Shown one piece after another: positions 55,741 to 64,000 of a DNA stretch of 64,000 nucleotides (its first letter is position 1; every line of letters begins with the position of its first letter). The position numbers and the translations under genes are program-made. A model generated the notes under the pieces. The model searched no databases. It saw only the letters and a program-made list of their open reading frames with translations, and was not told the origin of the DNA. Where the stretch lies: assembly GCF_000716605.1 (NCBI RefSeq), contig NZ_JNXE01000002.1:248001-312000 (forward strand). Direction: 5' to 3'. The DNA is from Streptomyces sp. NRRL F-525. Lineage in GTDB: Bacteria; Actinomycetota; Actinomycetes; Streptomycetales; Streptomycetaceae.

Positions 55741-56469
55741 GTGGACGAGACCCTGCCGAGTGAGACGGACCCGGGGGCCGCCGCGCCGAAAGGCACGGTG
55801 ACGCAGCGCGCCATCGACTCGATCAAGGCCCTGATCGGCGAGGGCCGCCTCGAACCGGGCCAGCGACTGCCCACCGAGCGCGACCTCGCGGCCCAACTGG
55901 GCATCTCCCGCAGCTCGATGCGTGAGGCGATCCGCGCGCTCACGGTGCTGGGCGTGCTGGAGGCGCGGCACGGTTCGGGCATCTACGTCACGCAACTGGA
56001 GGCCGGCGACCTGCTGGAGACCTTCGGTGTCGTCGCCGACCTCTCGCGGGGCCCGGGCCTGGTGGAACTCCTCGAAGTCCGCCGCATCCTGGAGTCGACG
56101 GCGACAGCTTTGGCCGCGGCCCGCATCACCCCGGACCAGCTGGCCGAGGTCGAGAAACACCTCACGGCGATGAACGCCACCGACGATCCCGAGGAGATCC
56201 TCGCCCACGACCTCGCCTTCCACCGCGAGATCGCCGCCGCCGCCGGCAACGACACCATGGCCGCGATCCTGGAGGGCCTGTCGTCCCGCACGTTCCGCGC
56301 CCGCGTCTGGCGCGGCTACCAGGAGGAGGGCGCCTTCGCCCGCACCCGCCGCGAACACGCCGCGATCCACCGGGCGTTGGTGGCCCGCGACCCGGAGGCG
56401 GCCCGCGCGGCGGCGGCGTCGCACGTGGGTGAGGTTGAGGAGTGGCTGCGGGCGCAACTCGGGTCGTGA
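55741..56469 (+). CDS. FadR-type GntR regulator of the fucose operon
   Basis: The 242-residue protein has an N-terminal winged HTH (LIGEGRLEPGQRLPTERDLA, LGISRSSMREAIRALTVLGV, EARHGSGIYV) and an FCD effector domain (LLEVRRILESTATALAAARI, DLAFHREIAAAAGNDTMAAI) with the metal/ligand Asp/His residues (DLAFHREI, HAAIHRAL). It probably binds a sugar acid and relieves repression of the divergent genes. GTG start has AGGAGG upstream. Confidence 0.9.
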   Translation: MDETLPSETDPGAAAPKGTVTQRAIDSIKALIGEGRLEPGQRLPTERDLAAQLGISRSSMREAIRALTVLGVLEARHGSGIYVTQLEAGDLLETFGVVADLSRGPGLVELLEVRRILESTATALAAARITPDQLAEVEKHLTAMNATDDPEEILAHDLAFHREIAAAAGNDTMAAILEGLSSRTFRARVWRGYQEEGAFARTRREHAAIHRALVARDPEAARAAAASHVGEVEEWLRAQLGS

Positions 56470-56486
56470 CAGCGGGGGTTAAGACG

Positions 56487-57085
56487 CCGGGCGCGGGCAG
56501 CGGAGGGCACTCGCGCCATCCTGGTCCTCAGGCGCCCGCGGCCAACAGCAGAGGACATGCGCGTGGCTCCGGGATGCAGACGCCTGCGGCGAACGGCAGA
56601 AGGCATGCGTGCGGTTCCGGTAATCAGGGCCCTGCCGCGGACAACGCAAGACACTTCGCATGACCCGGCACTCTGACACCCGCAGCAGACAGCAAAGGCA
56701 TGCACTCGGTTCCGGCATGCAGGCCCCTGCGGCGAACAACGGTGGGCGCCTCCCCTGAACCGGCGCTCAGGCGCCCCCGGCGGACAACGAAACACACCCA
56801 CGCGGTCCCGGCATTCAGGTGCCCACGGCGAGCAACCCAGGACACCCGCCCCACTCACCTCTCACGCACCCGCACCCGCACCCGCACCCGCACCCGCACC
56901 GGACGACGAAACACACCCGCGCGGTCCCGGGGCGCGTGTGGCACACAGCGCAGGACACCACCCCCACCCACCGCGCCCGCGCCCTCGGCCGAGGTCAAAG
57001 GGCACCCACGCCGTCCCGGGGCTCAGGCGCACGCGGCGAGAGCTGCGCAAGATGCCCGCCCCGTCGCGGCATTCACGCGCCCGCA
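56487..57085. repeat. Degenerate ~48-bp tandem-repeat array (about 12 units)
   Basis: Between the FadR gene and the DUF4231 gene, unit anchors (CCYGCGGCGRACAACG-type) fall at 56487, 56535, 56583, 56631, 56679, 56726, 56774 and 56822: spacings of 48 (once 47). After a CGCACC expansion the pattern resumes near 56893, 56935, 56982 and 57030. Each unit also has a GGCAYGCRCGCGGTTCCGG segment and ends NTCAGG. Frames are open on both strands through the 3n period but have no gene-like start, domain or codon use. It accounts for the whole 603-bp gene-free stretch and runs into the last codons of the DUF4231 gene. Confidence 0.8.
56865..56900. repeat. CGCACC hexanucleotide microsatellite, six copies
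   Basis: Six perfect head-to-tail CGCACC units inserted within the 48-bp array, explaining the 71-bp jump between neighbouring units. Confidence 0.95.
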
Positions 57086-57540
57086 GCTGGCAGCGGCGGT
57101 TCGCCCCGCTGGCCTTGGACCTCCGCCCATCCGCGCAGCTCGCTCGTGCCGACCTCGTCGATCGCCCGGTGCAGGGCGGCCCGCGCGTCCGCGTCTCGCT
57201 CGGCCTGCGGGAGCAGCAGGTAGCGGTCGATCGCCCGGCGCAGACCCTCCCGTGCCTGTGCGGCCAGGACCCAGCGGGAGCCGGGGCTGAAGAGTTGGCG
57301 CATGCCGGTGAAGAAGACGGCGCTGCCCGCGATCAGGGCGGTGAGCCAGGCGGGCGCCTGCAGTCCCGCCGCCACGACCGTCGCGGACGTGGCGGCGAGA
57401 GCGCCGAGTTCCGTCGTGTAGTGCGTCCGTCTGGCCCGGTCGCACGATCGCGCGTAGAACTCCAACTCCTGGCGGGCGAGGGCCAGGAGCGGATCCGGCT
57501 GCGATGCCCACGCCTGACCGGCGGCCGTTCTTCGTCTCAT
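57073..57540 (-). CDS. DUF4231 membrane protein
   Basis: The 155-residue protein has a helical N-terminus (DPLLALARQELEFYARSCDR) and two adjacent membrane helices (ALAATSATVVAAGLQAPAWL, TALIAGSAVFFTGM), then a charged C-terminal helical part (AQAREGLRRAIDRYLLLPQA). This is the DUF4231/SLATT-like layout; such proteins are thought to form membrane pores or sensors. The C-terminal GQRGEPPLPAAGA overlaps the edge of the tandem-repeat array, so the natural end may have been reshaped. Confidence 0.75.
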   Translation of the reverse strand: MRRRTAAGQAWASQPDPLLALARQELEFYARSCDRARRTHYTTELGALAATSATVVAAGLQAPAWLTALIAGSAVFFTGMRQLFSPGSRWVLAAQAREGLRRAIDRYLLLPQAERDADARAALHRAIDEVGTSELRGWAEVQGQRGEPPLPAAGA

Positions 57541-57587
57541 CGCCCCATCATCGGGGGATCACGGCCGCCGGGAGAAGCCGTTCCGCG

Positions 57588-60500
57588 TCAGGACCGTCGC
57601 AGCCGTAGCGTCACCAGCTCGAACGGGCGCAGTCGCAGGGTGAGTTGATCGCCCTCGCTGGTTACCTCCTCGGCTTCGGCCAGCGGCCGCTCCAGCAGGT
57701 CTACGGCCTCCACGGCGTCGAAATCGAAGCCCACCGTCAGTGTCGCCCTGGCCCGTCCTCCGTGCGCCTCGTGGAAGCGGACCACGACGTCACCGCTCCC
57801 GTCGTCGGCGAGCTTCACCGCTGTGACGACGACCGCGTCCCGGTCGACACTCACCAGCGGCGCGACCTCCTGCCCACCCTCAACTCGCCGCTCCGGCAGG
57901 TTGATCCGCCACCCTTCGCGCACCGCGTCGCCGATGCCCGCGCCGGGCACCAGTGCGTGCCGGAAGCGGTGGACGCCCTGGTCGGTCTCGGGGTCCGGGA
58001 AGCGCGGGGCGCGGAGGAGGGAGACACGCACCGTGGTCGTCGTACCGGAGTCGCCGTCGGTGCGGACCGTACGGGTCACATCGTGGCCGTACGTCGAGTC
58101 GTTGACGACGGCGACGCCCCAGCCGGGTTCCTCCATGTGGACGAAGCGGTGGTTGCAGGCCTCGAACTTGGCCGCCTCCCATGACGTGTTGGTGTGCGTG
58201 GGCCGGTGGAAGTGCCCGAACTGGGTCTCGGACGCGTACCGTTCGGCGTGCACATCCAGCGGGAATGCGAGCTTGAGGAACTTCTCGGTCTCGTGCCAGT
58301 CGACCTCGGTGTCGATGAGCAGTCGCCGCTCCCCCGGGGCCAGGGACAGGAGTTGGGTGACCTTCGACGCGCCGAAGGACCGCACGATCCGCACGGCGTT
58401 GTTTCCGTCGGCCACGACCTCCTCCGCGTCCGTGAGGTCGGTGACCGTGTTGCGGTAGAACTCGTCGACGTCCCAGGCATCCCACATGTTCGGGAAATCC
58501 GGGTGGAGTTGGAGCAGGTTGGCGGCCCGTCCGGGGGCGATCGTCTCGCGGTCGGCCTCAATGTCGTAGGCGGAGACGACGAGTCCCCGGCCGTCGATCT
58601 CGACACGGAGGAGGCCGTTCTCCAGTACGTGTCCACCGCCGACCCGGGTCGCGAGAGCCGTCTCGCCCTGCACGACCGGAGTTTGCGCGCCGCCCGCGAG
58701 GACGCCTTCGCGGGTGTGGGGCGCGGAGTTGAAGAGGAGGGGGGTCGTGCCCTCCCCCGCCAGTGCACGCTGAGCCGCGTCGATGATGGCGTTCAGTTCC
58801 GAGGCGATCCGCTCGTACGTCCGGCGGGCCTCGCGGTGCACCCAGGCGATCGACGAGCCGGGCAGGATGTCATGGAACTGGTGCAGCAGAACCGTCTTCC
58901 AGATCCGGTCCAAGTCCTCGTACGGGTAAGGGAATCCGACCCGCACCGCAGCCGTCGCCGCCCACAACTCCGCCTCGCGCAGGAAGTGTTCGCTGCGGCG
59001 GTTGCCCTGCTTGGTCTTGGCCTGGCTGGTGAGGGTGGCGCGGTGGAGTTCGAGGTACAACTCGCCTACCCAGACGGGCGGTTCGGGGTACTCGGCCTCC
59101 GCCTTCTCGAAGAACTCCTTCGGGGTCTCCCAGGCCACGGTCGCCGAGCCTTCGAGGTCACGCAGGCGGGCCGCCTTGGCGACCATCTCGCGCGTCGTGC
59201 CGCCGCCTCCGTCGCCCCAGCCGGTGGGCGCGAGGGAGTGCCGGGCGACGCCCTTGTCCTTGAAGTTGCGTGCCGCGTGGGCGATCTCGCGGCCCTGCAT
59301 GGAGCAGTTGTAGGTGTCGACGGGCGGGAAGTGGGTGAAGATCCGGGTGCCGTCGATGCCCTCCCAACGGAAGGTGTGGTGCGGGAACTTGTTGGTCTGG
59401 GACCACGAGATCTTCTGGGTCAGCAGCCACTTGGAACCAGCGGCCTTGATGATCTGCGGGAGTCCGGCGGCGAAGCCGAAGGTGTCGGGCAGCCAGGCCT
59501 CGTCGTTGTCGATGCCGAACTCGTCGATGAAGAACCGCTTCCCGTGCACGAACTGGCGGGCCATCGCCTCCGAGCCCGGCATGTTGGTGTCCGACTCCAC
59601 CCACATGCCACCGGCCGGCACGAACCGCCCGTCGGCGACCGCCTTCTTGACCCGCGCCCACACCTCGGGCCGGTGCTCCTTCACCCAAGCCCACTGCTGG
59701 GCCTGGGACATGGCGAAGATGAAGTCGGGCTCGTCATCAAGGAGGGCCGTCATGTTGGACGTTGTGCGCGCCACCTTGCGGACCGTCTCGCGCAGCGGCC
59801 ACAGCCATGCCGAGTCGATGTGCGCGTGCCCGATCGCGCTGATGCGGTGCGCGGACGGTACCGCGGGCGTCGACAGCACAGCCGCGAGCTGCGAACGGGC
59901 GTGCTCCGCCGTCCCGTTGACGTCCTGGAGATCGACGGCGTCCAGCGCCTTCTCGATCGCCCGCAGCAGATCCCAGCGGCGCGCCGAGTCCACCGGCAGC
60001 TCGGCCATCAGCTCGCCGACGACCTCCAGGTCGAGGACGAGGTTCCAGACGTTCTCGTCGAGGACCGCGAGGTCCATACGCGTGAGCGTGTACTGGGGCT
60101 CACTGCCCGCGGTCTCCTTGTCGCCCAACTGCGTTGGCACGAAGGGGTGGTAGTCCATGACCACCGGGTTGGACGCGGCCTCGATGTGCAGCCGCACCTC
60201 CTCGCCGCCGGCGACGGGCGCGCCGATCCTCACCCACTGGTTGCGCGGGTTGAGGCCCTTCACGGGGGTGCCGTCGGGCCGGTAGACGAGGCCCTCGCAC
60301 TGGAAGCCGGGCATGTTCTCGTCGAAGCCGAGGTCGAGCAGCGCCTCGACGGTCCTCCCGGCCCACTCCTGGGGGACGGTCCCGGTGACGCGGAACCAGC
60401 TGGTGCCCCAGGGAGCACCCCACCGGGCACCCACCTCGATCGGTTCGGGTGCGCCCGCGAGCCCCTCGGCCACGGGCACCGGCTCGTCGGGCGCGTGCCA

Positions 60501-60605
60501 GACGGCCACCTCCAGCGGCACGGACTCGGGATACACGGCGGGACGGATGCGCTCTTCGAGGACGCGCTTGAGGCGGGCTTCGACCAGGCTGCGGTCGTCA
60601 TGCAT
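57588..60605 (-). CDS. GH38 alpha-mannosidase
   Basis: The 1005-residue cytosolic glycosidase has an N-terminal domain (to about 250), then the GH38 catalytic domain with zinc residues in GHAHIDSAWLWPLRET, a further segment GGMWVESDTNMPGSEAMARQ and the nucleophile Asp in WLPDTFGF, then the middle and C-terminal beta domains. No signal peptide is present, so it works on imported oligosaccharide. It cleaves alpha-mannosyl links of N-glycans. Last gene of the glycosidase set. Confidence 0.94.
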   Translation of the reverse strand: MHDDRSLVEARLKRVLEERIRPAVYPESVPLEVAVWHAPDEPVPVAEGLAGAPEPIEVGARWGAPWGTSWFRVTGTVPQEWAGRTVEALLDLGFDENMPGFQCEGLVYRPDGTPVKGLNPRNQWVRIGAPVAGGEEVRLHIEAASNPVVMDYHPFVPTQLGDKETAGSEPQYTLTRMDLAVLDENVWNLVLDLEVVGELMAELPVDSARRWDLLRAIEKALDAVDLQDVNGTAEHARSQLAAVLSTPAVPSAHRISAIGHAHIDSAWLWPLRETVRKVARTTSNMTALLDDEPDFIFAMSQAQQWAWVKEHRPEVWARVKKAVADGRFVPAGGMWVESDTNMPGSEAMARQFVHGKRFFIDEFGIDNDEAWLPDTFGFAAGLPQIIKAAGSKWLLTQKISWSQTNKFPHHTFRWEGIDGTRIFTHFPPVDTYNCSMQGREIAHAARNFKDKGVARHSLAPTGWGDGGGGTTREMVAKAARLRDLEGSATVAWETPKEFFEKAEAEYPEPPVWVGELYLELHRATLTSQAKTKQGNRRSEHFLREAELWAATAAVRVGFPYPYEDLDRIWKTVLLHQFHDILPGSSIAWVHREARRTYERIASELNAIIDAAQRALAGEGTTPLLFNSAPHTREGVLAGGAQTPVVQGETALATRVGGGHVLENGLLRVEIDGRGLVVSAYDIEADRETIAPGRAANLLQLHPDFPNMWDAWDVDEFYRNTVTDLTDAEEVVADGNNAVRIVRSFGASKVTQLLSLAPGERRLLIDTEVDWHETEKFLKLAFPLDVHAERYASETQFGHFHRPTHTNTSWEAAKFEACNHRFVHMEEPGWGVAVVNDSTYGHDVTRTVRTDGDSGTTTTVRVSLLRAPRFPDPETDQGVHRFRHALVPGAGIGDAVREGWRINLPERRVEGGQEVAPLVSVDRDAVVVTAVKLADDGSGDVVVRFHEAHGGRARATLTVGFDFDAVEAVDLLERPLAEAEEVTSEGDQLTLRLRPFELVTLRLRRS

Positions 60606-60660
60606 GTGGGGTGCTCCGTAGCTCGGTTGCGGGTTGGGTCACGGGTATCACGGGTGGGTG

Positions 60661-62695
60661 TTACCAGGCGTGCGCGACGGTCACGGGGGCCGACGCTGTG
60701 TAGAGCTCCCCTGTCGCGCGCAGTTCGAACCACGCCTGCTGCTCGCCCTGTTCGGCCTGCAGCCCACCGACGAAGAACGCGCGCTGGCAGGTCCCGCCGA
60801 GGAACCGCCGGGTGCCGTCGGGCAGGAGCCGGTGCAGCGTGTACTGGCGCACGGCACCGGGCGCGGCGTCCCAGGCGAAGCGCAGGTCGCCACCGGTGGC
60901 GTCGGTGATCCGCAGGTCGGCGGGAGCGGCGGGCGCCTGGGTGTCGTCGACGTCGCGAACAGCGATACCGCCGAGCCGCCAGTTCACCGTGCTCCCGCTC
61001 GCGTCGGCCGCGGTGAGCCGTACACCGATCGCCTGCAGCGTCCCGGAGAGACCTGTGAGCGGCACGGTCACCGTCTGCCACCCGTCGACCGAGTTCACCG
61101 GCAGATAGGTGTACGGCGGTGTCGACCCCGCCGTGCCCGGTTCGGCGGTCGCGACGGCCAGCTCGACGTTCACGCTGCCGCTGTCGGTGCGGAAGGTCAG
61201 GTCGACCACCGTGTCATCACCGAGCGGCAGTTGTGAACCGTACAGATCCAGCGTCGTCGGTTGGTCGAGCACACCGGAGACCAGGACACTGCTCCCGCCC
61301 CGCCAGGCGTCCGCGAAGTCGAAGGTCACCGTGGGCCGTTGCCCGGTCGTCCACACCACCCACCGACGGGACGGCAGCCGGTCCTGGAGTCCGAGGTGGT
61401 TCCATGCCGTATCCGAGGTGACCACCCCGTCCTCGTACCAGCGCAGCCCGTGCCCGGTGTTGAAGACGCTCGCGAAGGGCAGCGCGCCGCCCACCGTCGA
61501 CCGGTCCGCGACCGACACGGCCGGTGCCCGCCAGGTGTCCGTGCCGTCCGGCTTCGACGGGTCGAGCGAACGCCCGGTCCAGAACCGGTCGTCGGCCGCG
61601 TGGAAGTCGCCCGGGGTGCGGCTCGCGGGGAGATGGTTGCGGGTCCATTCCGGCCGGTAGAAACCGATCGACGTGATGTGCGCCTTGGTCGTCGGCACCA
61701 TTGCGTCCCAACTCACGGACGTACTCGACCCGTTGGACTCGACGTCGACGCCGGCCCACAACTCGTAGCGGCTGCGCCCGAGTCCGTCCGCCTTGGTCCC
61801 GGAGGCCGCCAGCGTGCTGGTGCTCCACCGGAAGTCGATGAACATGTCGTTCGCGGCCTGGAAGAACGCCTGGTTCGACGTGTTCAGCGCGCCCTGCCAA
61901 CTGACCGTCCCGTTCACGGTCATCGCGTCGTACCAGGTGACCCGCTGCCCCTGCGCGGCGGCAAGGGACGTCAACTCTCCTACGAAACCCTGCATATCGG
62001 TGCCGAGGGCTGTGTTCCCGCCGCTGGTCTCGGCGTTGACGAACCACCCGTCGAAGCCGTACGCGGCGGCCACGGCGACGAGTTGGGCGGCCAGCGGGTA
62101 GTGCCCGGCGGAGTCCTTCTGGACCAGGTCGCGGGTCCACTGGAGCTGTCCGCCGTAGGCGACGGGCGGCAGGAAGATGTTGCCGAGGACGGGGACGCCG
62201 TGCCGGTGGGCGGCGTCGACGACGGGGGCGTTCGGGGCGAGGATGATGCCCTCGCCGGACGAGCCGCCCCAGAAGACGAGTTCGTCGAGGTAGGACCAGT
62301 GGGTGAGGGCGTAGTAGTCGGCGGTGGCCGCGCCCTGGGAGGGGTTGCTGGACGTCGGCCCGAAGGAGACCAGGGACTGGATGCGGGCCTGCCCGGAGCG
62401 GGCGGTGCTGTTCGCGGGGGGGCGGGGTGAAGCGGGCGGCCAGCGGGACCGCCGCCGCGTTGAAGGCGAGGTCCGCGTCCGAGTCGGCGGTCCAGGTCTT
62501 CAGGCTGTTCCAGGTGATGCCGGTGCCGGGGGTGCCGGCGGGCAGCGAGTCCGGGTACCAGTAACTGGCGTACGGTTGCCCGGTGTTGGCGGCAGCCTGA
62601 GGGGCGGCGAAGGCGGGCGTCGGCAGCTGGGGCAGGAGGGTTGCCGCCGCGCCGGCGATGAGGACGCTGCGTCTGGTGGGGCGTCCGGGGTTCAC
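60661..62695 (-). pseudogene. GH85 endo-beta-N-acetylglucosaminidase, frameshifted
   Basis: The gene starts GTG at 62695 with a Tat signal (RPTRRSVLIAGAAATLLPQL), then YASYWYPDSLPAGTPGTG of a GH85 N-terminus. The frame breaks at a run of seven G (62416-62422): with six, translation continues ARFTPPPANSTARSGQ into VSFGPTSS, ELVFWGGSSGEGIILAPN and the catalytic FDGWFVNAE (Asn and Glu), followed by C-terminal beta modules. Total length 2035 bp is not a multiple of three. A corrected protein would be 677 residues. Either a sequencing slip or a real phase-variable/dead gene. It cuts the chitobiose core of N-glycans outside the cell. Confidence 0.88.
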
Positions 62696-63948
62696 GAGCT
62701 GGTGCCTCCTTGTGGGGTGGGGAGTACCTGGTCGGGAGTGACGACTTCGGTGATGCCCCGCGCGGCGAGGTGTTCCTTGTCGTCCGCGCGCACGTCGAGG
62801 ACGGTCGTCGGGCGGGCCCCATCGGCGACGAGCCGGAAGTAGGCGTCGAAGACCGGCCCGCCGGGACCGCAGCCCGAACGGGCCGACGGATCGGCGGGCA
62901 CGACGAGCGCCGTGGTGCGGACGGCGGGTTCGTACACGGGCTCGCGGGCCGCCTCCGCCAACACCAACGCGATGTCCTTGGGTTGGCGGTCGTTGGTCAA
63001 CAGACCGAGCCCGTACTCGAGTTCGGGGAAGTCCGCGAGCTCGCGGGACACGTCGTGCGAGCACCACCAGGTGATGCCCCAGAGGTCGGGGCAGTCAAGG
63101 GCGTTGGCGATGGTCGCGGAGGCGAAGTCGGCCGCGTGCTCGGCGGGGACGAGCGGCTGGGGCGCGCCAACCTCCTGGAGCCAGACGGGCCGATGCGGTT
63201 CCTCGGCCCACGCCTTGCTCAACTCGACCAAGTACGCGGCATGATGCTCGGAGGGAACCGAACTACGGCCGTGTCGCTGAGCGGTGCCGTTGAAGACCCA
63301 GGAGTGCACGGCCGTCATCGCACCGCGCCGTGCGGCCTGCGCCGGGGTGAACGGCATGTCGTCCTGGTACCAGGTCGCGTCGTACTCGGCGTGCAGATGC
63401 GGCTTGCCGGGCGCACCTTCCGCACAGGCCGCGATCATCCGCTCCAGCCAGACGTCGATCTGCTCCTCCGTCGCCCGGTCGGGGTCCGGATGCGGGCCCG
63501 CCGAGAACTGGTTGACCTCGTTGCCGAGCGTCATGCCGATGAAGTTGGGGCGGTCGGCGAGAGCGGCAGCGAGCGTGCGCAGATAAGCGGCCTGGCCGTC
63601 GAGGACGTCCGGGTCGGTGAAGAGATTGCGCCGGTGCCAGGTGCGGGTCCAGGCCGGCAGGTAGTCGAAGCTGCTCAAGTGCCCTTGCAGACCATCGACG
63701 TTGACGTCGAGTCCGCGTTCACCGGCCGCGTCGACCAGCTCAACAAGCTGTTCCACGGCCTTCGTTCGGATCAAGGTCCGGTTGGGCTGGAAGTACGGCC
63801 AGAGCGGGAAGACGCGGATGTGGTCGAGGCCCAACTCGGCGATCGAGTCGAGGTCGGCGCGTACGGAGTCGAGGTCGAAGTCGAGCCAGTGGTGGAACCA
63901 CCCTTGGCTGGGCGTGTAGTTGACGCCGAAGCGCACGGCAGAAGACAT
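62692..63948 (-). CDS. GH5-type (GH5_18-like) beta-mannoside hydrolase
   Basis: The 418-residue clan-A TIM-barrel enzyme opens with FGVNYTPSQGWFHHWLDFDL and has LDHIRVFPLWPYFQPNRTLI, acid/base Glu in TLGNEVNQF and nucleophile Glu in WLQEVGAPQ. No signal peptide. Resembles the GH5 subfamily 18 enzymes that split Man-beta-1,4-GlcNAc from N-glycan cores, consistent with the GH85 and GH38 genes downstream. TGA overlaps the GH85 GTG start. Beyond it, a stop codon at 63991-63993 (preceded by codons for Lys-Gly) may end an upstream gene. Confidence 0.83.
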   Translation of the reverse strand: MSSAVRFGVNYTPSQGWFHHWLDFDLDSVRADLDSIAELGLDHIRVFPLWPYFQPNRTLIRTKAVEQLVELVDAAGERGLDVNVDGLQGHLSSFDYLPAWTRTWHRRNLFTDPDVLDGQAAYLRTLAAALADRPNFIGMTLGNEVNQFSAGPHPDPDRATEEQIDVWLERMIAACAEGAPGKPHLHAEYDATWYQDDMPFTPAQAARRGAMTAVHSWVFNGTAQRHGRSSVPSEHHAAYLVELSKAWAEEPHRPVWLQEVGAPQPLVPAEHAADFASATIANALDCPDLWGITWWCSHDVSRELADFPELEYGLGLLTNDRQPKDIALVLAEAAREPVYEPAVRTTALVVPADPSARSGCGPGGPVFDAYFRLVADGARPTTVLDVRADDKEHLAARGITEVVTPDQVLPTPQGGTSS

Positions 63949-64000
63949 CGGGATCCTGGTTCTGTAGTGCGTACCTGAATGCGGGGAACGTCAGCCCTTG

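Noticed and set aside
56487..57085. CRISPR array
   Set aside because: No conserved short repeat separated by unique spacers: the whole 48-bp unit is diverged, and no cas genes are nearby.
56316..57290. Open frames of 60-196 codons on both strands across the 48-bp repeat region
   Set aside because: They are open because the period is a multiple of three and GC is high; no ribosome site, domain or sensible start is present, and the frames overlap each other and the regulator gene.
58194..60908. 904-codon plus-strand frame opposite the GH38 gene
   Set aside because: Antisense shadow with no domain; GH38 on the minus strand is complete.
63991..64000. 3' end of another minus-strand gene (stop after Lys-Gly codons), possibly an ABC permease
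   Set aside because: Only three codons are visible, too few to support a feature.

Overview
High-GC actinobacterial chromosome, almost certainly Streptomyces. The signs are strong third-position G/C bias, GTG/TTG starts, leaderless-looking promoters with TAGCGT/TAGCCT -10 boxes, four-base ATGA/GTGA operon overlaps, and family content typical of the genus (DUF574 methyltransferase, SpoIIE-type PP2C phosphatase, DUF6777 lipoprotein, class F sortase, RmdA-like GGDEF/EAL protein). No rRNA, tRNA, CRISPR array, prophage or insertion sequence was recognised.

Region 1 (1-12.4 kb) starts inside egtA and continues through egtB, egtC and egtD (ergothioneine synthesis, tightly overlapping). It then carries dodecin, a HAD phosphatase, a thioredoxin-like ferredoxin, a zinc-ribbon-less L32 (rpmF) behind a Zur-like box, an LLM oxidoreductase, a zinc alcohol dehydrogenase, and a divergent ClpC-like / compact UvrA-like pair. 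Region 2 (12.4-22.3 kb, mostly minus strand) holds an AlaRS catalytic-core paralogue behind a candidate transcription attenuator, an OlsB/OlsA-like acyltransferase pair (ornithine-lipid type), and a b558-type sdhCAB operon with a divergent LysR regulator. An SDR and a DUF4440 gene with an internal deletion follow.

Region 3 (22.3-34.8 kb) is a developmental and cell-surface block: an RmdA-like PAS-GGDEF-EAL protein overlapping a DUF574 methyltransferase, a repeat lipoprotein, a proline-rich surface protein, a DUF4239 membrane protein, two related secreted proteins with C-terminal anchors, a class F sortase, a polysaccharide deacetylase, and LysX (lysyl-phosphatidylglycerol synthase fused to lysyl-tRNA synthetase). 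Region 4 (34.8-47.7 kb) is mixed: universal stress protein, hydrolase/MarR pair with clear operators, CapA-like protein, an ECF sigma factor and zf-HC2 anti-sigma factor separated by an unknown gene, an XRE/SDR pair, an Fpg/Nei glycosylase, a PP2C phosphatase, a DUF6777 lipoprotein and a lipase maturation factor.

Region 5 (47.7-64.0 kb) is a sugar-scavenging island. A CUT2-type ABC transporter and an oxidative, non-phosphorylating L-fucose pathway (dehydrogenase, mutarotase, lactonase, fuconate dehydratase, keto-deoxy-fuconate dehydrogenase) are transcribed away from a FadR-type regulator whose operator lies in the divergent promoter. Beyond a non-coding ~48-bp degenerate tandem-repeat array lie three glycosidases that fit stepwise N-glycan breakdown: GH5-type (Man-GlcNAc-type) enzyme, GH85 endo-beta-N-acetylglucosaminidase (frameshifted at a G7 run) and GH38 alpha-mannosidase. 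Core fucose of N-glycans would link the two halves functionally.
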